From Paractinoplanes aksuensis (GTDB lineage Bacteria; Actinomycetota; Actinomycetes; Mycobacteriales; Micromonosporaceae), in assembly GCF_024137025.1 (NCBI RefSeq), contig NZ_JAMYJR010000027.1, positions 1-64,000 of the forward strand: DNA of 64,000 bases, in the 5' to 3' direction. The notes beneath the pieces were generated by a model. The model did not search any database, was not told the origin of the DNA, and saw nothing but the letters and a program-made list of their open reading frames with translations. Each line of letters starts with the position of its first letter. Within the stretch, counting starts at the first letter, position 1. Position numbers and translations under genes: made by a program. Positions 1 through 8,575 of the stretch are shown in pieces.

Positions 1-411
1 TCGGCCACCCGGGCGGGGGGGGGGTGGGGGGGGGCCCCCCCCCCCCCCGCCGCCGCCCACACCCCGACGAGCGCGCAACGGTGCACGCCCGTCAAGCCCA
101 CCGCGGACTTCTACGCCGCCGGGCGCATCGCCTCGACCCCGATCGGCGCCCGGTGCACCACGATCTCGGTCTCGGGCATCCGCGACGCCGCCCGGCCGTC
201 GGACCGGTGTCAGACGTTCCTGGTCGCCCTGCTCTCGGCCGACGGGCGCGATCCCACGTACACCGAGCCGGTGCGGGCCTGCTCGCCGACCGAGCACCGG
301 CGTACGGTTCTCGCGACCGGGGTACCGAGTGGGACCCAGTTCCGTGTGCTCTACGAGGTCGACTACATCGATCCGGCGCCGCAGCACGTCCGCTACACGG
401 TCTGGCGCTGA
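1..411 (+). CDS. 3' end of a hypothetical protein (5' end cut by the window)
   Basis: The frame is open from base 1 to a TGA at 409-411. From about base 61 it reads like a real protein (TPTSAQRCTPVKPT..., ending RYTVWR), with four Cys that could pair in an exported domain. The first 20 codons run through a G/C homopolymer and are probably not genuine. No start codon is visible inside the window. The stop overlaps the ATG of the next gene (TGATG), so the two are likely co-transcribed. I do not recognise a family. The reading frame is well supported by codon third positions; the function is unknown. Confidence 0.6.
   Translation, partial: SATRAGGGWGGAPPPPAAAHTPTSAQRCTPVKPTADFYAAGRIASTPIGARCTTISVSGIRDAARPSDRCQTFLVALLSADGRDPTYTEPVRACSPTEHRRTVLATGVPSGTQFRVLYEVDYIDPAPQHVRYTVWR
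15..48. repeat. G-run followed by C-run homopolymer
   Basis: Bases 15-34 are all G except a T at 25, and bases 35-48 are all C. A run of G followed directly by a run of C at the very edge of the window is more typical of a contig end or low-quality consensus than of coding DNA. The upstream end of the first gene should not be trusted here. Confidence 0.6.
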
Positions 412-939
412 TGGCCACCCGATCCCTTCCTCTGTTGCTGGTCGCCCTGACCGTCGTCGCCGGATGCAGCACGTCCGGTGACGACGGCGGGGCGAACCCG
501 GTGCCGAGCGGCGTCTCCGGGGCCGGGGACTCGCCGGCGCCGCCGGGCCCCGCGCGGACGATCCCGGCGTCGGCGTTCCTGAAGATGCCCGACACCATGC
601 AGCGCGAGCGCCAGAAGGCCGACGGCGCCACGGCCGTGCCCCAGCTGTGCGACCGCGAACTGGCTCCCGGCGACGGGGTCCTGGCCAGCGCGGCCATGAT
701 GAGCCACTACCAGGCTCCGGACGCCCCGGAGGGCTCGGTGCCGAACGGGGTGCTGTATTTAGCTCGACCTGCCGGGTGACCCGACCGGCGGCGAGCAGAC
801 CAACCGGGTCGTGGTGCTGCGGTTCGGCTCGATCGTGACGGTGCTCCACGACAGCGAGTACGAACGCAGCAGCAGCGACCCCGAGCTGGTCAGCACGTTC
901 GTCGACGAGGCCGGTAAGGCCATCACGGCTTGGCGCTGA
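411..939 (+). pseudogene. Putative lipoprotein, interrupted by one frameshift
   Basis: ATG 411 opens a lipoprotein-type signal (MATRSLPLLL..., lipobox VAGC, Cys19) followed by a Gly/Ser/Pro-rich linker, so the product would be anchored outside the membrane. The first frame runs to a TGA at 777-779. The protein clearly continues one frame over: from about 763 the other frame reads LDLPGDPTGGEQ... to ITAWR and a TGA at 937-939. The slip lies near the sequence TGTATTTAGC at 754-763. Joined, the product is about 175 residues. It is either a recent pseudogene or a one-base sequence error. Family not recognised. Its 3' end overlaps the convergent hydrolase by 17 bases. Confidence 0.6.
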
Positions 940-2323
940 CCGGGCAGGCCGGGGCCACGAAGTTGCGGTGGGTGCCGCGCGTCCAGCGGCACCCGAAGGC
1001 CGGGTCGGCCACGGCCCGGCGGTTGAGCACGGCGTCGCCGGCGGCGCGATGGCCCGTACGCACCCAGGTCGTCAGGTCGTCGAAGCCCTGCGCCAGTTCC
1101 TGGCCGGTGAAGTCGCAATGGCCGACGCCGCGGATGGCGCGCGACACGAACAGGTTGGACCGGCCGTTGCGGGCGGCGCGGGCCGCGTACTCCTGTTCCA
1201 TCGAGAACGGCACGAACAGGTCACCGATCGTGTGCAGGGACAGGACGGGCACGCGCGGCTTGCCGTCGACGCGGGGTACCCCGGACAGGCCGGGGTCGGC
1301 CGGGACGTCGCGCTTGACCCGCAGCACGTCGCGGTTGAGCCGCCACTCGGCGGCGGTCGGCCACAGCCGGTCGGTGCTGCGGTAGACCGTGTGCCGGTTG
1401 CCGGCGATGTTGCCGGGCGCGATGCCCGCGGTGCCGCCCTGCAGGCCGGGATAGAGGCCGAACAGGAACGGCAGGTCGGCCAGCGGCGGCAGCGAGGGCG
1501 CGGAGTTCCAGTACGCGAAAGCGCTGTCGAAGCCGGGCCGGTCACCCCCGCTGCGTCGTTCCACCACGGCCGACCACGTACGCCCGGCCGGGGTGGACCC
1601 GGTGGGCAGGCCGAGCGCCGGCGCGATGCGATTGACCTGGGCCCGCCACCGCTCCTGGTAGTCGGCGGGCGGGCGCCGCAGGAACTCGATCGGCACGCCG
1701 GTCAGCGCGGCCGCCGTCACGTTGGCGTCGAGGAAGTAGTCGTAGAGGGCGGTGTCGCCCAGCACCCCGCAGTAGGGCATGGCCCCGGCGAACATCCGCG
1801 GGCGCTCCTCGATCGCCACCGCGGTGACGTGCCCGCCCATCGACGCCCCGGACATGATCACCGACTTCGGGCGTACGCCGGTGACCCGGCGGAACACCTC
1901 GGGCAGGGCCACCGAGTCGCGGACCCCCTGGCCCACGTCGTAGCCGTTGGTGGCATAGCTGGAGGCGGCCCAGGCATAGCCGCGGGCGATGTAGTGCGAC
2001 CGCAGCGCGGGGTCGTCGACGTACACGGTCGTGCCGGTGCCGCGGTACCCGTGGGCGTAGACGACGAGCCCGCCGTTCCACGCGCCGGGCACCTCGATCC
2101 GGTAGGCCGCGCCGGCCACGATGCCGGTGTGCACCCGCGCGCCGGGCAGCGCCGTGAACGGCGTGCCGTCGAGCCCGCACGCGGGGTCGGCGACCAGATA
2201 GCCGGGCTGGGTGGCGCTGGGCGCGGGCGCGGCACAGGCGGGCGCGGCGGCCAGCGCGGGCGCGGGCGCGACGGCCAGCGCGATCAGCAGGCCGAGGCCG
2301 GCGGCGGCACGACTCCAGATCAT
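923..2323 (-). CDS. Secreted alpha/beta-hydrolase (esterase-like)
   Basis: A 466-residue protein. A GGAGG Shine-Dalgarno 8 nt upstream selects the ATG at 2323 over the longer open frame. Residues 1-26 are a signal peptide (MIWSRAAAGLGLLIA... ending ALAAA). The nucleophile elbow GASMGG is at 159-164 (Ser161), after an oxyanion-type VVYAHGYRG segment. A late Asp (HTIGDLFVPF) and His (GVGHCDF) could complete the triad. Several Cys suggest disulfides. It is probably an extracellular esterase; the substrate is unknown. It lies 44 nt downstream of the SGNH esterase gene on the same strand and may be the last gene of the sugar-import operon, which suggests removal of acyl or aromatic substituents from the imported glycan (inference). 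Confidence 0.8.
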   Translation of the reverse strand: MIWSRAAAGLGLLIALAVAPAPALAAAPACAAPAPSATQPGYLVADPACGLDGTPFTALPGARVHTGIVAGAAYRIEVPGAWNGGLVVYAHGYRGTGTTVYVDDPALRSHYIARGYAWAASSYATNGYDVGQGVRDSVALPEVFRRVTGVRPKSVIMSGASMGGHVTAVAIEERPRMFAGAMPYCGVLGDTALYDYFLDANVTAAALTGVPIEFLRRPPADYQERWRAQVNRIAPALGLPTGSTPAGRTWSAVVERRSGGDRPGFDSAFAYWNSAPSLPPLADLPFLFGLYPGLQGGTAGIAPGNIAGNRHTVYRSTDRLWPTAAEWRLNRDVLRVKRDVPADPGLSGVPRVDGKPRVPVLSLHTIGDLFVPFSMEQEYAARAARNGRSNLFVSRAIRGVGHCDFTGQELAQGFDDLTTWVRTGHRAAGDAVLNRRAVADPAFGCRWTRGTHRNFVAPACPVSAKP

Positions 2324-2367
2324 GGCGTTACCTCCGGGTAACATTCCATGCCTGACATCGACTGCCG

Positions 2368-3213
2368 TCAAGACCTGGCGCCGAGCTCCGCCACGATCCG
2401 GCTCAGGATGAATCGCTGACCGGTCCGGCTGGGGTGGACACCGTCCGGTTCGAGCAGGTGGTCCGGTCGCTGATCGGCGGTGGCCGTGTGCAGGTCGACG
2501 GCGTCCGGGGCGACCTTGCGGACGACCTCGGCCACCTCGGCCACCTCGTCCGCCCGCCAGCGCACCGGGCCGTCCCGGAAGAACTCGTCGATGCGGCGCT
2601 GATCGACGGCCGGGGGCGTGATGACGGTGACGGTCGCGCCCAGATCACGGGTGACGAGGTCGACCAGCGCCCGCAGGTTGCGTTCCGTCTCGGGCGCCGT
2701 GGTCATCCGGTGACCGCCGGTCCGGCCGTGCACCCGGACGTCGTTCGTGCCCAGCATCAGCAGCACGCGGGTGGGCCGGGCCGCTTCCACGACGTCGAAC
2801 CGTTCCAGCACGTCCGCGGTGGTGTTCCCGCTGACACCCAGATTGACCAGGACGGGTCCGGACCCGACGGAGTGGGCGAGCAGGTCGAACCAGCCGAGGC
2901 GGTCGGCGGTGATCGAGTCGCCGACCGCGACGATCCGGTCGTCCGGCCGGAACGGCAGGCGCGCGACGGCCGCCCGGTGCTCCGGATCGGTCAGCAGCCG
3001 GGCCGCGACGGCGCCGGCCTCCTCGGCCAGCGAGCTCTCCAGGGCCCGGATCGTCTCGGCCGAGCTGGCCAGCATCTGCGCGAGCAACTCCGTGTGCAGC
3101 TCGTCGCCGACCGGGAAGCGTTGCAGCATCGGCCACGACCGGGTGCGCGTGTACCGCAGGAAGTGTCGTCGTTCCGCGTCGGTGTAGGCGGAAGTGAGTG
3201 GAGCGTCCATCAT
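2368..3213 (-). CDS. SGNH/GDSL-family hydrolase (probable deacetylase)
   Basis: 281 residues, no signal peptide, so cytoplasmic. SGNH blocks are visible in order: AVGDSIT with Ser100, GVSGNTT at 127-133, GTND at 155-158, and DGVHPS with Asp257 and His260. This is a complete Ser-His-Asp set with oxyanion Gly and Asn. The N-terminal 80 residues are helical and not part of the catalytic fold. The start overlaps the stop of the upstream permease (TGATG), so translation is probably coupled. A second in-frame ATG follows directly. Linked to a sugar importer, the likely job is removing acetyl groups from imported oligosaccharides; the substrate is inferred from context only. Confidence 0.85.
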   Translation of the reverse strand: MMDAPLTSAYTDAERRHFLRYTRTRSWPMLQRFPVGDELHTELLAQMLASSAETIRALESSLAEEAGAVAARLLTDPEHRAAVARLPFRPDDRIVAVGDSITADRLGWFDLLAHSVGSGPVLVNLGVSGNTTADVLERFDVVEAARPTRVLLMLGTNDVRVHGRTGGHRMTTAPETERNLRALVDLVTRDLGATVTVITPPAVDQRRIDEFFRDGPVRWRADEVAEVAEVVRKVAPDAVDLHTATADQRPDHLLEPDGVHPSRTGQRFILSRIVAELGARS

Positions 3214-4037
3214 CAGCCCTTGATCGAGCCCTGCAGGAGCGCGGCCACGAAGCGACGCTGGAAGACGAGGAAGACCGCGAGCGTGGGCACCAGGATCAGC
3301 AACGCCCCGGCGCACAGCAGCGGGATGTCGGTGCCCCACTGTCCCTGGAAGGCGCCCAGAGCCCCGGCCATCGTTCGTTTCGCGGGGTCGTCGACCAGCA
3401 CGATGGCCAGCAGGAACTGGTTCCAGGTCCAGAGGAAGAGCAGGATGGCCAGCGAGGAGAGCGCGGGCATGGCCAGCGGCACGTGCACCCGCCAGAACAG
3501 CTGCCAGGTGCCGGCGCCGTCGATCCGGGCCGCCTCGGACAGGTCCTCGGGCATGGTGACGAAGTGGGCGCGCATCCAGACCACCGAGAACGGCATGAAC
3601 AAGCCGATCAGCGGCAGGATGATCGCCCAGCGGGTGTTGAGCAGACCCATGTCGCGGATCTGGTAGTACAGCGGCGTGATGATGCCCTCGAACGGCAGCG
3701 TGAGGCCCAGCAGGAAGACGACGAAGCCGATCCGGTGACCCGGCACCTTGAGGTGGCCGAACGCGAAGCCGGCCATCGTGCCCAGCAACAACGAGACCGG
3801 CACCACCCCGAGCACGATCAGGGTGCTGGACCACAGCAGCCGGCCCATGTTCGCGGCGCGGAACGCGTCGACGAAGTTGCCCCACTGCGGGCTGTCCGGC
3901 CAGGACAGCCCGGACGGGTACGTGCCGGCCGGGTGCAGGGCGGTGACGAACAGGCTGAGGAAGGGCACGACGGTGACCACCATCAGCAGGACGAGCAGGA
4001 TCCGCCCGATCCACGTCTCGCGGCGGTTGACGATCAT
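3213..4037 (-). CDS. Carbohydrate ABC transporter permease, MalG type
   Basis: 274 residues with six predicted membrane helices, beginning MIVNRRETWIGRILL. The cytoplasmic EAA loop is clear (EAARIDGAG followed by a Pro-containing helix, PLAMPAL), the surface that docks on the shared ATPase. It belongs to the CUT1 subfamily (binding-protein-dependent transport inner-membrane component). The start overlaps the previous permease stop by four bases (ATGA), and its own stop overlaps the SGNH start. No ATPase gene is in the operon, so a general MsiK-type ATPase elsewhere probably energises it, as is usual for actinomycete sugar importers. Confidence 0.9.
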   Translation of the reverse strand: MIVNRRETWIGRILLVLLMVVTVVPFLSLFVTALHPAGTYPSGLSWPDSPQWGNFVDAFRAANMGRLLWSSTLIVLGVVPVSLLLGTMAGFAFGHLKVPGHRIGFVVFLLGLTLPFEGIITPLYYQIRDMGLLNTRWAIILPLIGLFMPFSVVWMRAHFVTMPEDLSEAARIDGAGTWQLFWRVHVPLAMPALSSLAILLFLWTWNQFLLAIVLVDDPAKRTMAGALGAFQGQWGTDIPLLCAGALLILVPTLAVFLVFQRRFVAALLQGSIKG

Positions 4038-4945
4038 CGAGAGCCGTCCCTGGTGAGTCGCTGCAACGGAAGGACGACCAGCAGCACGAGGACCACCAGG
4101 GCCACGGCCAGGGCCGAGGCCATGCCGACCTCCCGCTCGGAGAACGCGAGGTAGTAGATCTCCAGACCGGGCACCATGGTGCTGTTGCCGGGCCCGCCCT
4201 GAGTGGCGATGTAGACGATGTCGAAGCTGGCCAGCGCGGCGATCACGGTCACCGTGACGCACACGCCGATCTCCTGGCGCAGGCTGGGCAGCGTGATCGA
4301 GAAGAACTCGCGGACCGGGCCGGCGCCGTCGAGCCGGGCCGCCTCGTACAGGGCCGGGTCGATCTTGCTCATCCCGGCCAGCAGCAACAGGGTGCACAGG
4401 CCGACGAGGACCCAGGCGCCGATGATGCCGACCGCGGGCAGGGCCGTGTCGAAGTCGCCGAGCCAGGCCCGGGTGACGCTGTCCAGCCCGACGGCCGACA
4501 GCAACTCGTTGGCCAGCCCGGTCGTGGACAGCAGCCAGCTCCACATGATGCCCGCGGCCACCAGCGGGATGACCTGGGGCAGGAACAGCACGGTGCGGGC
4601 GACCGTGGCCAGCCGGCTCTGCGCGATGCCCCGGATCGTGGCCGCCACGAACAGGCCCAGCAGCACCGGGACGAGGCTGAAGAACAGGATCAGCTCGAAC
4701 GCGTGCAGGATCGAGGCGAACAGTTCGGAGTCGGTGAACAGGCGGCCGTAGTTGTCCAGCCCGACCCACGTCGACGCCCCGATGCCGTTCCACTCGTAGA
4801 ACGAGTACTGCACGGTCAGCAGCAGGGGGCGCAGCACGAAGGTGGCGTACATGACGACGGCCGGGAGGGCGAACAGCCAGCCGAGCCAGGCGCGCCGGGG
4901 GCGGCGCGCGCGTGGCCCGCGCCGCCCCGTAGCGGGAACCGACAT
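4034..4945 (-). CDS. Carbohydrate ABC transporter permease, MalF type
   Basis: 303 residues. An Arg/Pro-rich cytoplasmic N-terminus precedes six or seven membrane helices. The EAA motif is EAARLDGAG with the downstream TLPSLRQE turn, characteristic of CUT1 permeases. The ATG at 4945 shares one base with the TAA of the binding-protein gene (TAATG), and the stop overlaps the next permease by ATGA. The tight packing shows one transcript for binding protein, two permeases and esterase. Together with the MalG partner it forms the membrane channel for an oligosaccharide. Confidence 0.9.
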   Translation of the reverse strand: MSVPATGRRGPRARRPRRAWLGWLFALPAVVMYATFVLRPLLLTVQYSFYEWNGIGASTWVGLDNYGRLFTDSELFASILHAFELILFFSLVPVLLGLFVAATIRGIAQSRLATVARTVLFLPQVIPLVAAGIMWSWLLSTTGLANELLSAVGLDSVTRAWLGDFDTALPAVGIIGAWVLVGLCTLLLLAGMSKIDPALYEAARLDGAGPVREFFSITLPSLRQEIGVCVTVTVIAALASFDIVYIATQGGPGNSTMVPGLEIYYLAFSEREVGMASALAVALVVLVLLVVLPLQRLTRDGSR

Positions 4946-6300
4946 TACTTCTTGACCTGGCTCTCGTAGTCCTTCTGGACCGCCTTCAGCAGCCCGTCCG
5001 GGGTCTGCTGACCGGCCACCATCTTCTGCAGGTTCGGCGTCCAGCCCTTGGCGTAGATGGCGCCGGTCGCGTTGGCGATGAAGTCCATGGCGCCGTTGTC
5101 CTCACCGATGGTCGCGCCCGCGGCCAGGGTGCTCGCCGTGACCGTGCCCTCTTGAACCGGCGGCATGTAGGCGTCGGCCGGGCCCATCGGGTGCGAGCCG
5201 CCGACCTTGACCGCGATGTCGCGGGCCTGCTGGTTGGTGGCCACCCAGTTCAGGAAGAAGGCGGCGCAGTCGGCGTTCTTGGCCTTGCTGCCGATCCCGA
5301 AGGTCAGCGGGGCCGACATGGCCGCCTGCTTGCCGCCGGCCTGGGCCGACGGCATCAGGAAGAAGCCCGCGTTGCCGGCCATCTGCTTGTCGAGGTTGCC
5401 CGACTCCCAGTCGCCGTCGAAGATGAACAGGTTCTTGCCGCCGATGAAGCGGCTCATCATCGCCGCGTAGTCCTGCGAGTTGATGTCCGGGGCGAAGTAG
5501 CCTGCCTTGATCCACTTCGCCAGGTGCTCGGCCGCCTGCAGGTTGGCCGGCGTGTCGATGGTCGCGCCGGACTTCTGGAAGATCCAGTCGTTGATCGCGC
5601 CCGGTTCGCCGTACGCCGCCATCAGGTTCTGCAGCGGGAAGGCCAGGCCGCCGGTGGCGCCGCCGTTGAACTGGTTGATCGGGGTCAGCCCGGCGTCCTT
5701 GGCCTTCTGCAGCACGGAGTCGAACTCGGCCAGCGTCTCCGGCGGCTTGGTCATGCCGACCTGCGCGGCCAGCTTCTTGTTGTAGAAGACGCCGGTCATG
5801 CTGAAGTTGAGGCCCATGGCGTACAGCGGGCCGTCGCCCCGCTCGCCGGTCGGGCCGACCCGCATCTGCTGCAGCTGCGAGGCCGGCCACTTGTCCCAGC
5901 CGAACGCCGTGGCGTAGCCGTCCAGATTCTTCAACAGGTCGTCCTTGACCAGCTCGGAGACCTGCGGCAGGCGCATCAGGTCCGGCGGGTCGTCGGCCAG
6001 CACCCGGGGCGCGTTCTGGGTGATGACCGCGAACTGGTCCTCGCGGATGTCCCACTTGACGTTCGGGAACTGCTTCGAGAACTCGGTCGAGAGGTCCTTC
6101 GGCAGCGGGAAGCCGGTCTCGAAATAGCCCTTGAGGGTGATCGGATCGGTGCCGCAGGTGGCGTTGGCGACCGGGGCGGCGCTGGCCCCGGCCCCGGTGG
6201 TCTCCGAGTTGCTGCCGGGCGCGCTGCAGGCCGCGGCGGCGAGGACCGCGGAGACGGCCAAGGCGGTGCGAAGTGGTCGGCGAACGAGTCTATGAGCCAT
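4945..6300 (-). CDS. Extracellular sugar-binding lipoprotein of the ABC importer
   Basis: 451 residues; GGAGG lies 6 nt before the ATG at 6300. Basic N-terminus, hydrophobic core and lipobox AAAAC (Cys25) mark a lipoprotein. The body resembles family 1 solute-binding proteins: an early ITLKGYF strand, PDLMRLPQ, GVFYNKKL and a C-terminal LLKAVQKDYE helix. Aromatic residues such as FDGDWESG are the kind that stack on sugar rings. It captures the substrate outside the membrane and delivers it to the two permeases encoded directly downstream. The sugar cannot be told from sequence alone. Confidence 0.9.
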   Translation of the reverse strand: MAHRLVRRPLRTALAVSAVLAAAACSAPGSNSETTGAGASAAPVANATCGTDPITLKGYFETGFPLPKDLSTEFSKQFPNVKWDIREDQFAVITQNAPRVLADDPPDLMRLPQVSELVKDDLLKNLDGYATAFGWDKWPASQLQQMRVGPTGERGDGPLYAMGLNFSMTGVFYNKKLAAQVGMTKPPETLAEFDSVLQKAKDAGLTPINQFNGGATGGLAFPLQNLMAAYGEPGAINDWIFQKSGATIDTPANLQAAEHLAKWIKAGYFAPDINSQDYAAMMSRFIGGKNLFIFDGDWESGNLDKQMAGNAGFFLMPSAQAGGKQAAMSAPLTFGIGSKAKNADCAAFFLNWVATNQQARDIAVKVGGSHPMGPADAYMPPVQEGTVTASTLAAGATIGEDNGAMDFIANATGAIYAKGWTPNLQKMVAGQQTPDGLLKAVQKDYESQVKK

Positions 6301-6332
6301 GACAGGCCTCCAGGATCGGGAGGGAAGGAATT

Positions 6333-7274
6333 TCAGAGGTGGGCCGCACGCAGGCTGCGCAGGAGGTCGTCCTGCCAGGTCTGCGCGCCGGGCCAGGTGC
6401 CGGTGAGGGCCAGTGAGCCGTGTACGGCACCGGGGTAGCAGTCGTGCGAGACGGCGACCCCGGCCGAGCGCAGCCGGCGGGCGTACTGCTCGCCGTCGCG
6501 TCGCAGGGGGTCGAACTGGGCGGTCATGATGCGCGCGGCCGGCAACCCGGCGAGATCGGGCGCCAGCAGCGGTGAGGCGAGCGGATCCCGGGCGTCGCCC
6601 GGCTCGGCCAGGTAGAGGTCGCGGCAGAGCGCCATCTCGTCGAGCGTGATGCCGAAACCGTCGCCGACGCCGGACGCCCGCATGCTGTCGAGGGTCAGGT
6701 CGAGCGGCGGCACCTCGAGCAGTTGCAGGCGCAGCGCGGGGCCCTGCCGGTCCCGGGCCATCAGGGCCACGGCCGCGGCCAGGGTGGCCCCGGCCGACAC
6801 TCCCCCGATCGACACGTTGGCCGCGTCGCCCCCGATCTCGGCGGCGTGCTCGACTGCCCAGCACAGGCCCGCGTAACAGTCCTCGACCGGGGCCGGGAAC
6901 GGGTGCTCCGGGGCCAGCCGGTATTCCACGGCGACGACGACGCAGCCGGCCCCCGCGCACCGGGTGCGGCAGGTCGCGTCGTTGACCCGCTCGTCGATGG
7001 AGCCCAGCCAGAAACCGCCGCCGTGCAGGAAGACGTGGATCGGCCGGCCACTCGCGGCGCTCGGACGGTAGACGCGGACGCGGATCCGGCCCGGACCGGC
7101 CGCTATCTCGACGTCGTGCTCGCTGTGGACCGGGGCCACCGGGGCGCCGAACAGGGTGAACAGCGAGTCGGTGCCGGCGTGGATGGCGACCCGGCGATCG
7201 GCGATCGGGGCATCCGGGTCCCCGGAATCCGGTTTAGTGGACAAAAAGGTTCGTACCGCCTCGTCCAGTTGCAT
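6333..7274 (-). CDS. Alpha/beta-hydrolase, hormone-sensitive-lipase (HSL) type
   Basis: 313 residues, cytoplasmic. The HGGG oxyanion motif is at 84-87, preceded by IHVFLHG; the nucleophile motif GVSAG is at 158-162 (Ser160); FDP with Asp255 and GAVHGS with His285 complete the triad. This order is diagnostic of the HSL/bacterial family IV esterases. A GGAGG lies 7 nt before the ATG at 7274. It is the first gene of the minus-strand importer operon, 32 nt before the binding protein, and it sits directly behind the LacI-operator promoter. It probably de-esterifies an imported substituted sugar (inference). Confidence 0.85.
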   Translation of the reverse strand: MQLDEAVRTFLSTKPDSGDPDAPIADRRVAIHAGTDSLFTLFGAPVAPVHSEHDVEIAAGPGRIRVRVYRPSAASGRPIHVFLHGGGFWLGSIDERVNDATCRTRCAGAGCVVVAVEYRLAPEHPFPAPVEDCYAGLCWAVEHAAEIGGDAANVSIGGVSAGATLAAAVALMARDRQGPALRLQLLEVPPLDLTLDSMRASGVGDGFGITLDEMALCRDLYLAEPGDARDPLASPLLAPDLAGLPAARIMTAQFDPLRRDGEQYARRLRSAGVAVSHDCYPGAVHGSLALTGTWPGAQTWQDDLLRSLRAAHL

Positions 7275-7327
7275 CGCTCGCCTCCCGCACCCGTGTTACG
7301 AGCACGAAACATCACGGCCGACCAGCG

Positions 7328-7357
7328 TGTCAAGCGTTTCCATAAAAGCACTTTTAT
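7328..7357 (-). promoter_or_regulatory. Operon promoter -35 box with two LacI-type operator candidates
   Basis: On the minus strand a perfect TTGACA (7328-7333) has GGAAACGCTT immediately upstream (7331-7340), close to the A/T-flanked CG-centred operators of LacI regulators. Just beyond is a 7-bp inverted repeat, ATAAAAG-N2-CTTTTAT, at 7342-7357. A clear -10 box is not obvious (TGTTTC-like, 16-17 nt downstream). The AT-rich palindrome stands out in this GC-rich sequence. The regulator is presumably the LacI protein encoded just downstream on the map. Confidence 0.55.
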
Positions 7358-7401
7358 TTGCCGCCGCGGTGAGTCCGCAGCAACCCCCGGGTAAGGACTT
7401 C

Positions 7402-8394
7402 TCAGGTGGTCGAGCGTTGGACCAGACGCACGTCGAGCAGGGTCGTGGACCGCAGATCAGAGCCTTCGATGTGGCCCAGCAACACGTTCAGCGCGGTGCG
7501 GCCCGACTCCTCGAACGGCTGGCGGACGGTCGTCAGATCGGCCGCGACCGCCGACTCGCCGTCGTCGAAGCCCATGACGGCGAGGTCCTCGGGCACGCGC
7601 AGCCCCCGGTCGCGCGCGGCCAGCAGGACGCCGATGGCGAGCGCGTCGTGATGGGCCATCACGGCGCCGGGCCGGTCGGGCCGGTCGAGCAGCGCCGCCG
7701 CCGCCTGTCGGGCCGCGCCGACGGAGTTGTCGCTGGTCGCCACGACCACCTCGCCCCCGGCCGCCTCGATGACCTGCTGGAAGCCGGACAACCGGCGGAT
7801 CGCCTGGGACTCGTAGTCGGAGACCTGCCGTTCGAGCAGATAGCCGACATGGCGGTGGCCGCGGTCGCGCAGATGAGCGGCGGCCAGACGGCCGCCGTCG
7901 CTGTCATCGATCACGACCCGGCTGAACAGCAGACTGTCCGCGTCGACGGCCACGGTCGGCAGATTGCGCTCCCGCAGCCGTTCCGCGATCGCGTCCTCGA
8001 TCGGCAGCCCCATCACGATCAACCCGTCCAGCCGGCCGTGGATGGGCATGCTGGCCAGCACCGGCGACGAGGCCAGGGCGGCCGACTCGTGATCGAAGAC
8101 CACGACGTCGATCTCCATCTGGGCCGCGCCGGCCAGCACACCGGACAACCGGCGCAGATACGAGCCGTACGCGGTGAACGGGGCCATCACCCCGATCCGC
8201 CCGGCCGCCCGGCGGGCGAAGGACACCGCCTGCATCTTGGGCACGAATCCGAGCTCGTCGGCCGCCGCGAGCACCCGGGCCCGGGTCGCGGGGCTCACCC
8301 GGTCCGGCTTGTTGAGCACGTTGGACACCGTCGAGATGCTGACCCGGGCCCGCTCGGCGACCTCGTAGATGGTGACCCGATCATTCGCCGCCAA
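7402..8394 (-). CDS. LacI-family transcriptional regulator
   Basis: 330 residues. Residues about 7-55 form the LacI helix-turn-helix and hinge (VTIYEVAERARVSISTVSNVLN), followed by a periplasmic-binding-protein-like effector domain with typical DGLIVMG, MGFDDGE and TTVRQPF motifs. The start is a TTG at 8394, which gives the usual N-terminus; the upstream GGGACGGG is a modest ribosome site. It is transcribed toward the sugar operon on the same strand and separated from it by the operator region, so it most likely represses that operon until an inducer sugar binds. The effector is not predictable here. Confidence 0.9.
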   Translation of the reverse strand: MAANDRVTIYEVAERARVSISTVSNVLNKPDRVSPATRARVLAAADELGFVPKMQAVSFARRAAGRIGVMAPFTAYGSYLRRLSGVLAGAAQMEIDVVVFDHESAALASSPVLASMPIHGRLDGLIVMGLPIEDAIAERLRERNLPTVAVDADSLLFSRVVIDDSDGGRLAAAHLRDRGHRHVGYLLERQVSDYESQAIRRLSGFQQVIEAAGGEVVVATSDNSVGAARQAAAALLDRPDRPGAVMAHHDALAIGVLLAARDRGLRVPEDLAVMGFDDGESAVAADLTTVRQPFEESGRTALNVLLGHIEGSDLRSTTLLDVRLVQRSTT

Positions 8395-8575
8395 CGCCCG
8401 TCCCGCCCCGATCCCCGTTTGTGAAGTGTTTTGTTCGAAGCACTCTACGCCGTACGGGTGGGTCGGCTGTGCGGTTCGGCCCCCAGCCTCGGCCGGGAGG
8501 TCTGGCCCGCCTCAATGGCATCGAATACGGTGAATCACCGACGGGAAGATCCGGCCCTCGGCGGAAGTGGCATCC

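Noticed and set aside
3198..4154. Long plus-strand frames opposite the permease genes, rich in Glu/Arg/Gln.
   Set aside because: They are antisense shadows typical of GC-rich DNA; the minus-strand frames have membrane helices, EAA motifs and coupled starts.
8419..8450. AGTG-N12-CACT near the LacI start as an autoregulatory operator.
   Set aside because: Arms are only 4 bp and do not match the operators at 7328-7357 beyond AGCACT.
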